Below, piece by piece: positions 1-7,634 of a stretch of DNA of 64,000 bases. The first letter of the stretch is position 1; each line of letters begins with the position of its first letter. The position numbers and the translations under genes were made by a program. The notes below the pieces were generated by a model. It searched no databases. It saw nothing but the letters and a program-made list of their open reading frames with translations, and had not been told where the DNA came from. This DNA is from Variovorax boronicumulans (GTDB lineage: Bacteria > Pseudomonadota > Gammaproteobacteria > Burkholderiales > Burkholderiaceae_C), in NCBI RefSeq assembly GCF_029892485.1, contig NZ_JARXVG010000003.1:310001-374000 (forward strand), written 5' to 3'.

Positions 1-709
1 CGGCGTACTCGACATATTCGGCCGGCGTGTGGCTGCCGGTGACGACCTCGATCGCCCGGCCGCCATGCGCCTTGAACTCGAGGAACAGCGCGTACTCCTC
101 GTTGGCCGTGAACTTGTAGCGGCCCGGGTGCGCGATCACGGCCATGCCCTTGGCGGCGGTGATCCAGTGCACCGCGTCCTTGAGCGAGGCCCAGCGGTGC
201 GGCACGTAGCCGGGCTTGCCTTCGGTGAGGTACTTGCGGAACACCTCGGAGGTGTCGCGGCAGTGGCCCTGCTCGACCAGGAAGCGTGCGAAGTGCGTGC
301 GCGAAATGAGCTCGGGATTGCCGACGAACCTGAGCGCGCCTTCGTAGGCACCCTGGATGCCGACCTTGGCCAGCCCCTCGGACATTTCCTGCGCGCGCTT
401 GCCGCGACCGCCGCGCGTGTCGTAGAGGCCTTGCGTCATCGCGGCGTCGTCGGGGTCGAAGCCCAGGCCGACGATGTGCACGGTTTCGTTCGCGAAGGTC
501 ACCGAGATCTCGGTGCCGGTGAGGTAGCGCAGGCCGTTGGCGCGGGCTGCTGCGGCGGCGCGGTGCTGACCGCCGACCTCATCGTGGTCGGTGAGGGCCC
601 AGAGCTCGACCCCGTTGGCGGCTGCGCGTGCAGCCAGTTCTTCGGGCGTCAATGTGCCGTCGGAGACCACGGAGTGGCAGTGAAGATCGGCATTGAGAAT
701 GGAGGACAC
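1..709 (-). CDS. PHP-domain phosphoesterase (RNase AM / 3',5'-nucleoside bisphosphate phosphatase type), 3' end outside window
   Basis: The reading frame starts at a GTG (709-707) and runs off the left edge, leaving 236 codons of a protein that is normally about 280 residues. The PHP metal-binding motifs are visible: DLHCHS followed by SDG at residues 8-18, LTDHDEVGG at 39-47, GTEIS, and HPGRYKF near residue 194. These match the YciV/TrpH family, which removes phosphate from 3',5'-bisphosphonucleotides and trims 5' ends of RNA. No in-frame ATG lies upstream of the GTG, and PHP motif I follows immediately, so the start is secure. The gene lies 97 bp downstream of the CorA/ZntB gene on the same strand and could be co-transcribed with it. 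Confidence 0.85.
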   Translation of the reverse strand, partial: MSSILNADLHCHSVVSDGTLTPEELAARAAANGVELWALTDHDEVGGQHRAAAAARANGLRYLTGTEISVTFANETVHIVGLGFDPDDAAMTQGLYDTRGGRGKRAQEMSEGLAKVGIQGAYEGALRFVGNPELISRTHFARFLVEQGHCRDTSEVFRKYLTEGKPGYVPHRWASLKDAVHWITAAKGMAVIAHPGRYKFTANEEYALFLEFKAHGGRAIEVVTGSHTPAEYVEYA

Positions 710-806
710 CCCGCCATTCTAGGGGGTGTGGAACGCCGATGCGGGCGCATGGATGCTGCGCGAGATGCTACTAAATAAATAGCATTACTGCGCCGCTGCA
801 TGCGGC

Positions 807-1853
807 TCAGCGCTTCTTGCGGAAAGCCGCCCAGGCGGCTACGGCGGTGAAGCTCGCGACGATCGCCACCACGATCCAGAACCCGTGCTTGTGTTCCGCG
901 AGCGGAATGCCGCCCACGTTCATGCCGAACAAACCCGCCAGGATGTTGATCGGCAGCGCCAGCACCGTCACCACCGTCAGCACGAAGAGGCTGCGGTTGT
1001 TGTCCTCGTTGACGTTGGCGGCGATCTCTTCCTGCAGCAGCTTGATGCGCTCCTGCAGCGCCTGCATGTCGCGCAGCACCACCGAGAACTCCTCGGTCGA
1101 GCCGCGCAGTTCCTGTGCATCGGGCTCCGACATCCACGACGGCGGGCCTTGCAGCAGGCGAAACAGCGCGGCCGGCTCGGGCGCCAGCAGCCGCTGCAGC
1201 CGCACCAGCAAGCGCCGCAGCACACCGAGCCGCGCGCGCTTGTGGTCGAGCCGGCCGGCGAGCAGTTCGTCTTCGATATGGTCGATGCGCGAGGTGACGC
1301 CCCGCACGATCTTCACCAGCACATCGGCCTGCGCGCGCAGCAGGTGTTCGAGCAGTTCGGTGCTCGAGCGCGGCGCATCGCCCGCCTTCACCGCCGTGCG
1401 CAGCGCATCGACCGAGCGCAGCGGCTTCGCGCGCGCCGTGACCACAAGGCGCGGGCCCACGCTGATCCACAGCGTGGAGATGTCCGAAGGCTCGAAGCTG
1501 AACTCGAAGTGCACGTCGTTGATGACCGCGATCAGCGAATCGTCGGCACGCTCGATGCGCGTGGAGGGCAGGCCGTCGTGCAGCGTCTCGTAGAAGGTGT
1601 CGGAGAGCTTCGCGTGCCGCAGGAGCCAGCGCTCCGCTTGCGCATGGCTCAGGTTGAAATGCAGCCACACATACGCACCGCTGCCGTCATCGACGGCAGG
1701 GTCTTCGGGCTGCGCGCCCAGCCACGCCGCCGCCTGCGCCGAATCGATGGCCCGCGCGGGCTCCGGCGCCGAAGCGTCGAACAGGTAGCCGCATATCAGC
1801 CCGGCTTCGTCGCCGCCATACGACCGGGCGGCGAGTTCATGGAATGCCGACAA
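807..1853 (-). CDS. CorA-family divalent cation channel, ZntB-like
   Basis: This 348-residue protein has the CorA layout: a long, charged cytoplasmic N-terminal domain with helical heptad-like stretches (about residues 150-280) and two membrane helices at the extreme C terminus. The signature GMN is at residues 310-312 and is followed by VGGIP, which fits the ZntB branch better than Mg-specific CorA. ZntB proteins move Zn2+ across the inner membrane, and other members move Mg2+ or Co2+; the ion cannot be read from sequence. The start is 9 bp after the stop of the PiT phosphate transporter gene, so the two are probably one transcript. Confidence 0.85.
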   Translation of the reverse strand: MSAFHELAARSYGGDEAGLICGYLFDASAPEPARAIDSAQAAAWLGAQPEDPAVDDGSGAYVWLHFNLSHAQAERWLLRHAKLSDTFYETLHDGLPSTRIERADDSLIAVINDVHFEFSFEPSDISTLWISVGPRLVVTARAKPLRSVDALRTAVKAGDAPRSSTELLEHLLRAQADVLVKIVRGVTSRIDHIEDELLAGRLDHKRARLGVLRRLLVRLQRLLAPEPAALFRLLQGPPSWMSEPDAQELRGSTEEFSVVLRDMQALQERIKLLQEEIAANVNEDNNRSLFVLTVVTVLALPINILAGLFGMNVGGIPLAEHKHGFWIVVAIVASFTAVAAWAAFRKKR

Positions 1854-1862
1854 GGTGCGTGA

Positions 1863-3497
1863 TCAGAAAAGACGGGTGAAGAGCCAGTAGAGCGAGCCCG
1901 ACAGCAGCATGGCCACCGGCAGCGTCAGCACCCAGGCCAGCGCGAGGTTGCGCAGCGTGGACATCTGCAGGCCCGAGCCGCTGGCCGTCATGGTGCCGGC
2001 CACGCCGGAGGAGAGCACGTGCGTGGTCGACACGGGCAGGCCGTACATGTCGGCCGCGCCGATGGTGAGCATCGCCACCACCTCGGCCGATGCGCCCTGC
2101 GCGTAGCTCAGGTGCGTCTTGCCGATCTTCTCGCCCACGGTGACCACGATGCGCTTCCAGCCGATCATCGTGCCCAGGCCGAGCGCGATGGCCACGGCGA
2201 TCTTGACCCACAGCGGAATGAAGCGCGTCGCGTCGTCCAGCTCCTGGCGGAAGGCGTTGACCCGCAGCCTGGTCTCGTCGTCGAACTTCGCGGCGCCGCT
2301 CTTGTCGAGGTGGCGAATGGCCTCGGAGGCCAGGTACATGTCGTTGCGCACATTGGCGACGGCTTCGGCCGGCACTGCGGCGAGCGAGCCGTGCTCGCGT
2401 ACCTGCTGGCCGATGCTGCCGGCGGTCGCGGCCAGCGCGGGTACGACCTTGTCGTTGAACTCGCGGGTGCGCACATAGGTGGAGAGCGTGTCGCGCACTG
2501 CGGCCGGCGCCAGCGCAGGCAGCGAGGTCGGCACGTTGCGGTTGAGCGCGTTCTGCGTCATCTCGGCCACGGCCACGAACTTCACCGTCTCGTTGGCGGG
2601 CATCGCCCGGTTCAGCGCGTAAGCCATCGGCACCGTGCCGACCAGGATCAGCATGATCAGCCCCATGCCCTTTTGCCCGTCGTTGGAGCCGTGCGCGAAC
2701 GACACGCCGGTGCAGGTCAGGATCAGAAGGCCGCGAATCCACCACGGCGGCGGCGTGTTGCCCTTGGGCTCTTCGTACAGCGCGCGGTTTTTCACGAAGG
2801 CGCGCAGCGCCAGCAGCAGCAGGGCCGCGCAGCCGAATCCCACCATCGGCGAGAGCAGCAGCGAATAGCCCACCTTGGTGGCCTGGCCCCAATCGACGCC
2901 GCTGGTGCCGTCGCGACCATGCATGAGCGCGTTGGCGATGCCCACGCCGATGATCGAGCCGATCAGCGTGTGCGATGAAGAGGCCGGCAGCCCGAGCCAC
3001 CAGGTGCCCAGGTTCCAGATGATTGCGGCGATCAAGAGTGCGAACACCATCGCGAATCCTGCCCCCGAGCCCACCTGCAAGATAAGCTCCACCGGCAGCA
3101 GCGCGATGATGCCGAAGGCCACCGCGCCGCTGGACGCCAGCACGCCCAGGAAATTGAAGAAGCCCGACCACACCACCGCGAAGTTCGGCGGCAGCGAGTG
3201 CGTATAGATCACCGTGGCCACTGCGTTGGCGGTGTCATGGAAGCCGTTGACGAACTCGAAGCCCAGCGCGATCAGCAGCGCCACGCCCAGCAGGATGTAG
3301 GGCACCCAGGTCGTGACCGGTGCGCCTGAGGCTGTGACGTCGCCCACGAGGCTCCACGCCGTGAAGAGCAATCCCGCGGCCAGCAGGCCGACGAAGGTGA
3401 TCAACGTGATCGGACCCGGCTTGGCGTCGAGCTTGGGCCGGTGTGCCGCAGCGGGCGCGGCCGGCATCTCCGTGTTCGGGGCGGCGAGCGTGTTCAT
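1863..3497 (-). CDS. pit: PiT-family inorganic phosphate transporter
   Basis: The encoded 544-residue membrane protein has the two duplicated PiT signatures: GFEFVNGFHDTANAVAT in the N-terminal half, and GLPVSTTHVLSSGVAGT near the C terminus with GSNDGQKGMG between them. Two bundles of membrane helices flank a soluble central domain rich in charged helices. PiT proteins import metal-phosphate by proton symport at low affinity. The frame extends 29 codons upstream, but those codons are unlike PiT proteins, so the ATG at 3497 (MNTLAAP) is preferred. The gene is divergent from a polyphosphate kinase, which ties phosphate uptake to polyphosphate metabolism, and precedes the cation channel gene. 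Confidence 0.92.
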   Translation of the reverse strand: MNTLAAPNTEMPAAPAAAHRPKLDAKPGPITLITFVGLLAAGLLFTAWSLVGDVTASGAPVTTWVPYILLGVALLIALGFEFVNGFHDTANAVATVIYTHSLPPNFAVVWSGFFNFLGVLASSGAVAFGIIALLPVELILQVGSGAGFAMVFALLIAAIIWNLGTWWLGLPASSSHTLIGSIIGVGIANALMHGRDGTSGVDWGQATKVGYSLLLSPMVGFGCAALLLLALRAFVKNRALYEEPKGNTPPPWWIRGLLILTCTGVSFAHGSNDGQKGMGLIMLILVGTVPMAYALNRAMPANETVKFVAVAEMTQNALNRNVPTSLPALAPAAVRDTLSTYVRTREFNDKVVPALAATAGSIGQQVREHGSLAAVPAEAVANVRNDMYLASEAIRHLDKSGAAKFDDETRLRVNAFRQELDDATRFIPLWVKIAVAIALGLGTMIGWKRIVVTVGEKIGKTHLSYAQGASAEVVAMLTIGAADMYGLPVSTTHVLSSGVAGTMTASGSGLQMSTLRNLALAWVLTLPVAMLLSGSLYWLFTRLF

Positions 3498-3585
3498 GGG
3501 CGGTTTTCTAGGTGTTGGAGTGGCTGCAGATGGTGTTCGCGCCATGTGACAACGGCGTGTCGGCCTACGGAAAGCCGCCGCCAAA

Positions 3586-3603
3586 CCGTCACGCCGCAGT
3601 CAT
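3586..3603 (+). promoter_or_regulatory. Candidate PHO box upstream of ppk2
   Basis: Two half-sites, CCGTCAC and CAGTCAT, are separated by four bases, giving the 7-4-7 (11-bp period) layout of PhoB boxes (consensus CTGTCAT twice). They match at 5 and 6 of 7 positions. The box ends 51 bp before the preferred ATG of the polyphosphate kinase gene, a sensible place for a PhoB-dependent -35 element. Two half-sites can occur by chance, so this is suggestive only. Confidence 0.35.
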
Positions 3604-3653
3604 ACGGGGCGTGCAGCATGCTTTTTTCTTCCCCCACTTCCTCCCTTTTCATC

Positions 3654-4577
3654 ATGCTGACGAGCGCCCTTCCAGACCACGAAGACCTGATGCAACGCAT
3701 CGCCCGCGACCTGATCGACAGCTACGACGAAGAGCTCGAGCTGGAGATCGAAGACCGCGACATCGACGGGCTCGACGCCGCGAGCGTCAACACCCCCACC
3801 GACAAGGCAGCCCGCCAGGCCTATTTCAAGGAACTGTTTCGCCTGCAGGGCGAACTGGTCAAGCTGCAGGACTGGGTGCAGCACAGCAAGCAGAAGGTCG
3901 TCATCCTGTTCGAAGGCCGCGATGCGGCGGGCAAGGGCGGCGTCATCAAGCGCATCACGCAGCGCCTGAACCCGCGCGTGGCCCGCGTGGCTGCGCTGCC
4001 CGCGCCCAACGACCGTGAACGCACGCAGTGGTACTTCCAGCGCTATGCCGCGCACCTGCCGGCGGCCGGCGAGATGGTGCTGTTCGACCGCAGCTGGTAC
4101 AACCGCGCCGGCGTCGAGCGCGTGATGGGCTTTTGCAGCGACGACGAGTACGAGGAGTTCTTCCGCACCGTGCCCGAGTTCGAGAAGATGCTGGTGCGCT
4201 CGGGCATCAAGCTCATCAAGTACTGGTTCTCTATCACCGACGACGAGCAGCACATGCGCTTTCTCGGCCGCATCCACGATCCGCTCAAGCAATGGAAGCT
4301 GAGCCCGATGGACCTGGAGAGCCGCCGCCGCTGGGAGGAATACACCAAGGCGAAGGAAATCATGCTGGAGCGCACCCACATCCCCGAGGCGCCGTGGTGG
4401 GTGGTGCAGGCGGTCGACAAGAAGAAGGCGCGCCTGAACTGCATCAGCCATCTGCTGGGCCAGTTGCCGTACCAGGAAGTGGCGCATCCGCCGGTCGAGC
4501 TGCCGGCGCGCGAGCGGCACGACGACTATCTGCGCCAGCCCGTGCCCGCCAACATGATCGTTCCGGAAATCTACTGA
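3654..4577 (+). CDS. ppk2: Polyphosphate kinase 2 (PPK2 family)
   Basis: The 307-residue product is a P-loop kinase with Walker A GRDAAGKGG (residues 88-96), DRSWYNRAGVE (145-155, Walker B and lid contact) and the conserved PWWVV segment near the C terminus. PPK2 enzymes move phosphate between polyphosphate and nucleotides, usually making GTP or ATP from GDP or ADP. The sequence looks like a single-domain PPK2. An in-frame ATG at 3618 would add 12 residues, but that stretch is pyrimidine-rich and not codon-like. The start at 3654 leaves room for a promoter at the candidate PHO box. It is divergent from the PiT transporter gene. Confidence 0.93.
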   Translation: MLTSALPDHEDLMQRIARDLIDSYDEELELEIEDRDIDGLDAASVNTPTDKAARQAYFKELFRLQGELVKLQDWVQHSKQKVVILFEGRDAAGKGGVIKRITQRLNPRVARVAALPAPNDRERTQWYFQRYAAHLPAAGEMVLFDRSWYNRAGVERVMGFCSDDEYEEFFRTVPEFEKMLVRSGIKLIKYWFSITDDEQHMRFLGRIHDPLKQWKLSPMDLESRRRWEEYTKAKEIMLERTHIPEAPWWVVQAVDKKKARLNCISHLLGQLPYQEVAHPPVELPARERHDDYLRQPVPANMIVPEIY

Positions 4578-4632
4578 AGGGCAGGGCTTTGCGGCGGTTT
4601 GGCCGCCCGGCGCTTTGCCTGCACACTGCGCC

Positions 4633-5682
4633 ATGGCCCGTCGTTCCACCGCTTCCGTCTTTGCCCGCGCCTACGAGCGCAACCTGAAGGCGCTCACCAA
4701 GATCACGCTGAGCAACAGCAAGCGCGTGGCAGGCCAGGTGCAGCGCGCGACGGCCAAGCGGCTCAAGCCGCCGCCCGGCAAGGGCGACTGGCTCAGCGGC
4801 GTGGCGATCGGCGCGGGCGGGGCGCGCGGCTACCACCTGTTCCGCCCGGCCGACCTGCAACTCAAGCCCGGCGAGAAGCTGCCGCTCATGGTCATGCTGC
4901 ACGGCTGCGGCCAGACCGGGCGCGACTTCGCGGCCAGCACGCGCATGAACGCGCTGGCGGTGCGCCAGCGCTTCCTGGTGCTCTATCCGGAGCAGGACCG
5001 GCTCGCGCATCCTCAAGGCTGCTGGAACTGGTACGAGCGCCGCTCCGGCAAGGCCGACGCCGAGGCCGCGACGCTGATGGCCGCGGTCGACCAGGCCTGC
5101 GTGCTCTACCCGGTGGACCGCGAGCGCATCGCGCTGGCCGGCCTCTCGGCCGGCGCCAGCATGGCGGCGCTGGTGGCCACGCGCTACCCGAACCGTTTTC
5201 GCGCCGTCGTCATGCATTCGGGCGTGGCGCCCGGCGCCGCGAAGTCGTCGGCCACCGCGCTCGGCGCGATGCGCGGCCAGAACGTGCCGCCCATGCCCGC
5301 CACAGCGGTCGGCAAGGCGATGGGCGCCGCGGCCGTGTTCGCGACCCTGCCCCCCATGCTCGTGCTGCATGGCGATGCCGATGCGGTGGTGGCGCCCAGC
5401 AACGCCGTCAACAGCGCCGCCGTATGGGCGACGGCCATGGGCGCGCGGCCCGGGTTGCCACGCGACGTGCAGCGCGGCAAGCGCCGCCCGATGCGCGTGA
5501 CCGACTTCAAGCGCAAGGGCCGCACGGTGGTCTCGCTGTGCGAGGTCGCGGGGCTGGGGCATGCGTGGAGCGGAGGTGCGTCGAAGCTGCTGTTCAGCGA
5601 TGCGGCCGGGCCCGATGCCACGCGCATGACCTGGGCCTTTGCGATGGTGCAGTTCAAGCATGCGGCCAAGGCCCCGAGCTGA
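4633..5682 (+). CDS. PHB depolymerase-family esterase (alpha/beta hydrolase)
   Basis: The 349-residue protein has the alpha/beta hydrolase features of the PHB depolymerase/LpqC group: oxyanion-hole segment MLHGCGQT (88-95), YPEQ with CWNWY (substrate pocket), lipase box GLSAGAS with nucleophile Ser172, HGDADAVV carrying the acid, and GLGHAWSGG carrying the catalytic histidine. Most relatives are extracellular or lipid-linked esterases, but no signal peptide is evident: the N terminus is basic and helical. It could instead act on intracellular polyhydroxyalkanoate or short esters. It follows ppk2 by 55 bp. The polymer link (polyphosphate next to PHA) is noted but unproven. Confidence 0.85.
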   Translation: MARRSTASVFARAYERNLKALTKITLSNSKRVAGQVQRATAKRLKPPPGKGDWLSGVAIGAGGARGYHLFRPADLQLKPGEKLPLMVMLHGCGQTGRDFAASTRMNALAVRQRFLVLYPEQDRLAHPQGCWNWYERRSGKADAEAATLMAAVDQACVLYPVDRERIALAGLSAGASMAALVATRYPNRFRAVVMHSGVAPGAAKSSATALGAMRGQNVPPMPATAVGKAMGAAAVFATLPPMLVLHGDADAVVAPSNAVNSAAVWATAMGARPGLPRDVQRGKRRPMRVTDFKRKGRTVVSLCEVAGLGHAWSGGASKLLFSDAAGPDATRMTWAFAMVQFKHAAKAPS

Positions 5683-5775
5683 CGATGGCAACTTGCCCAA
5701 TCTGGGCACGCTCATACCCAGATTGGGTTTCTTCCCTCGCCCGTGCCACACTCGCCGCCCAACGACAGGTGTGCC

Positions 5776-6105
5776 ATGGAATCCGATCTGAAACCGCTCA
5801 TCCGAGCCCTGCGTGACTTCGCCCAGGCCCGCAACTGGGGGCAGTTCCACTCCCCAAAGAACCTCGCATCGGCGCTCTCGGTGGAAGCGGCTGAGCTGCT
5901 GGAGCATTTCCAATGGCTCACCGAAGCGCAGAGTAGATCGCTCCCGGCAGAGAAGCGCGCCGAGGTCGGCGCCGAAATGGCGGATGTGTTGCTCTATCTG
6001 CTGCAGCTCGCCGACAAGCTCGACATCGACCTGGTCGATGCAGCCCGGCGCAAGATGGTGGTCAACGCGCAGAAGTACCCGGTCCCCGTCGATCCGCCCG
6101 CCTGA
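5776..6105 (+). CDS. MazG-like nucleotide pyrophosphohydrolase
   Basis: This 109-residue single-domain protein matches small MazG-type all-alpha NTP pyrophosphatases. It has the first metal-binding helix EAAELLEHFQW and the second helix EMADVLLYLLQLADKL, giving the ExxE and ExxD magnesium ligand pattern, and the conserved NAQKYP near the end. Members hydrolyse non-canonical or surplus dNTPs (dCTP in the closest eukaryotic relatives) to the monophosphate and pyrophosphate. The frame continues 11 codons upstream, but the ATG at 5776 (MESDLKPL) begins the conserved part. It stands alone between the esterase gene and urtA. Confidence 0.85.
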   Translation: MESDLKPLIRALRDFAQARNWGQFHSPKNLASALSVEAAELLEHFQWLTEAQSRSLPAEKRAEVGAEMADVLLYLLQLADKLDIDLVDAARRKMVVNAQKYPVPVDPPA

Positions 6106-6116
6106 GTACCTCCGTG

Positions 6117-6134
6117 TACGCCACCCGGCGTATT
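6117..6134 (+). terminator. Short hairpin after the MazG-like gene
   Basis: TACGCC and GGCGTA form a perfect 6-bp stem with a 4-base loop (6117-6132), followed by TT. It lies 12 bp past the stop codon and 90 bp before urtA. It could end the upstream transcript. As a 16-bp palindrome, it could equally be an operator for the urt genes. Confidence 0.4.
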
Positions 6135-6221
6135 TCCCCTTGTTGGTGCATTCCGCAGACTCCTCTCCATCGCCAGCCACACGCTGTCGACAAGGTTCAA
6201 CCCACCGGAGCAGGAGTCCAC

Positions 6222-7490
6222 ATGCAACGTCGTTTCACACTCAAGGCGCTCACCGCCGCCGTCGCGCTGGCCAGCATTTCTGCTGCGCCCGCATTCGCTG
6301 CCGACACCATCAAGGTCGGCGTGCTGCACTCGCTGTCGGGCACGATGGCCATCTCGGAAACCGTGTTGAAAGACACGGTGCTGATGGCCATCGAAGACAT
6401 CAACAAGAAGGGCGGCGTGCTGGGCAAGCAGCTCGAGCCCGTGATCGTCGACCCGGCCTCCAACTGGCCGCTGTTCGCTGAAAAGACCAAGCAGCTGCTC
6501 GGGCAGGACAAGGTCTCGGTGATCTTCGGCTGCTGGACCTCGGTGTCGCGCAAGTCGGTGCTGCCGGTGGTCGAGGAAATGAACGGCCTGTTGTTCTACC
6601 CCGTGCAGTACGAGGGCGAAGAGCTCTCCAAGAACGTGTTCTACACGGGCGCCGCACCCAACCAGCAAGCCATTCCGGCTGTCGACTACCTGATGAGCAA
6701 GGAAGGCGGCGGCGCCAAGCGCTGGGTGCTGCTGGGCACCGACTACGTGTACCCCCGCACCACCAACAAGATCCTGCGCGCCTACCTCAAGAGCAAGGGC
6801 GTGAAGGACACCGACATCGACGAGAAGTACACGCCCTTCGGCCACAGCGACTACCAGACCATCGTTGCCGACATCAAGAAGTTCTCGGCCGGCGGCAAGA
6901 CGGCGGTGGTCTCCACCATCAACGGCGACTCCAACGTGCCCTTCTACAAGGAACTGGGCAACGCGGGCCTGAAGGCCAAGGACGTGCCGGTCGTCGCCTT
7001 CTCGGTGGGCGAGGAAGAACTGCGCGGCGTGGACACCAAGCCGCTCGTGGGTCACCTCGCCGCATGGAACTACTTCATGTCGATCAAGAACCCGACCAAC
7101 ACGGCGTTCATCAAGCAGTGGAGCGACTACGCCAAGGCCAAGAACATCGCCGGCCACAAGGACAAGCCGCTCACCAACGACCCGATGGAAGCCACCTGGA
7201 TCGGCATCCACATGTGGAAGCAGGCGGTCGAGAAGGCCAAGTCGACCGACACCGACAAGGTGATCGCGGCGATGGCCGGCCAGACCTTCACTGCCCCCTC
7301 GGGCATCGTCTCGAAGATGGACGAGAAGAACCATCACCTGCACAAGAGCGTGTTCATCGGCGAGATCAAGGCCGATGGGCAGTTCAGCGTGGTGTGGAAG
7401 ACGCCGGGTCCGGTCAAGGCCAAGCCTTGGAGCCCGTACATCGAAGGCAACGACAAGAAGCCGGATTACCCCGCTGGCAAGTCGATGTAA
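6222..7490 (+). CDS. urtA: Urea ABC transporter, periplasmic urea-binding protein
   Basis: The 422-residue product has a Sec signal peptide ending near APAFA-AD and then the type I periplasmic-binding fold typical of UrtA. Recognisable stretches are IKVGVLHSLSGTMAISE, FGCWTSVSRKSVLPV, LFYPVQYEGEE and LGTDYVYPRT, which separate UrtA from LivJ and AmiC. It captures urea (or short amides) and delivers it to UrtBC. A good ribosome site (GGAG, 6213-6216) sits 5 bp before the ATG. It heads the urtABCDE set, but a foldback repeat (7499-7613) follows it. Such a repeat commonly lets the receptor be made in excess over the membrane genes; that role is inferred here. Confidence 0.96.
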   Translation: MQRRFTLKALTAAVALASISAAPAFAADTIKVGVLHSLSGTMAISETVLKDTVLMAIEDINKKGGVLGKQLEPVIVDPASNWPLFAEKTKQLLGQDKVSVIFGCWTSVSRKSVLPVVEEMNGLLFYPVQYEGEELSKNVFYTGAAPNQQAIPAVDYLMSKEGGGAKRWVLLGTDYVYPRTTNKILRAYLKSKGVKDTDIDEKYTPFGHSDYQTIVADIKKFSAGGKTAVVSTINGDSNVPFYKELGNAGLKAKDVPVVAFSVGEEELRGVDTKPLVGHLAAWNYFMSIKNPTNTAFIKQWSDYAKAKNIAGHKDKPLTNDPMEATWIGIHMWKQAVEKAKSTDTDKVIAAMAGQTFTAPSGIVSKMDEKNHHLHKSVFIGEIKADGQFSVVWKTPGPVKAKPWSPYIEGNDKKPDYPAGKSM

Positions 7491-7498
7491 GTGTGTTT

Positions 7499-7613
7499 CT
7501 CCCTCCCCTTCGGGGGAGGGCAGGGGTGGGGGCTGACGGCGGTCGATTCGAGCACTGCGCTTGTCCAAGCGCCGCTTGCCCCCATCCCAACCTTCCCCCG
7601 GAAGGGGAAGGGG
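7499..7613. repeat. Foldback intergenic repeat, family 1, copy 1 (urtA-urtB gap)
   Basis: Two G/C-tract arms (7500-7533 and about 7578-7613) form an imperfect inverted repeat around a 44-bp unrelated core. Each arm is itself a small hairpin (CCCC TTC GGGG and CCCC CGG AAGGGG types) followed by a purine-rich strand. The same arms recur at 15051-15163 in the opposite orientation around a different core. The element is non-coding and resembles a REP/BIME-type unit. Here it probably shapes mRNA stability between urtA and urtB. Confidence 0.75.
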
Positions 7614-7634
7614 CTAACCCCAACTTCCAGTCTC

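Noticed and set aside
3441..3653. N-terminal extension of ppk2
   Set aside because: It overlaps the divergent pit gene on the other strand, is pyrimidine-rich near 3618-3653, and is not PPK2-like; the later start was used.
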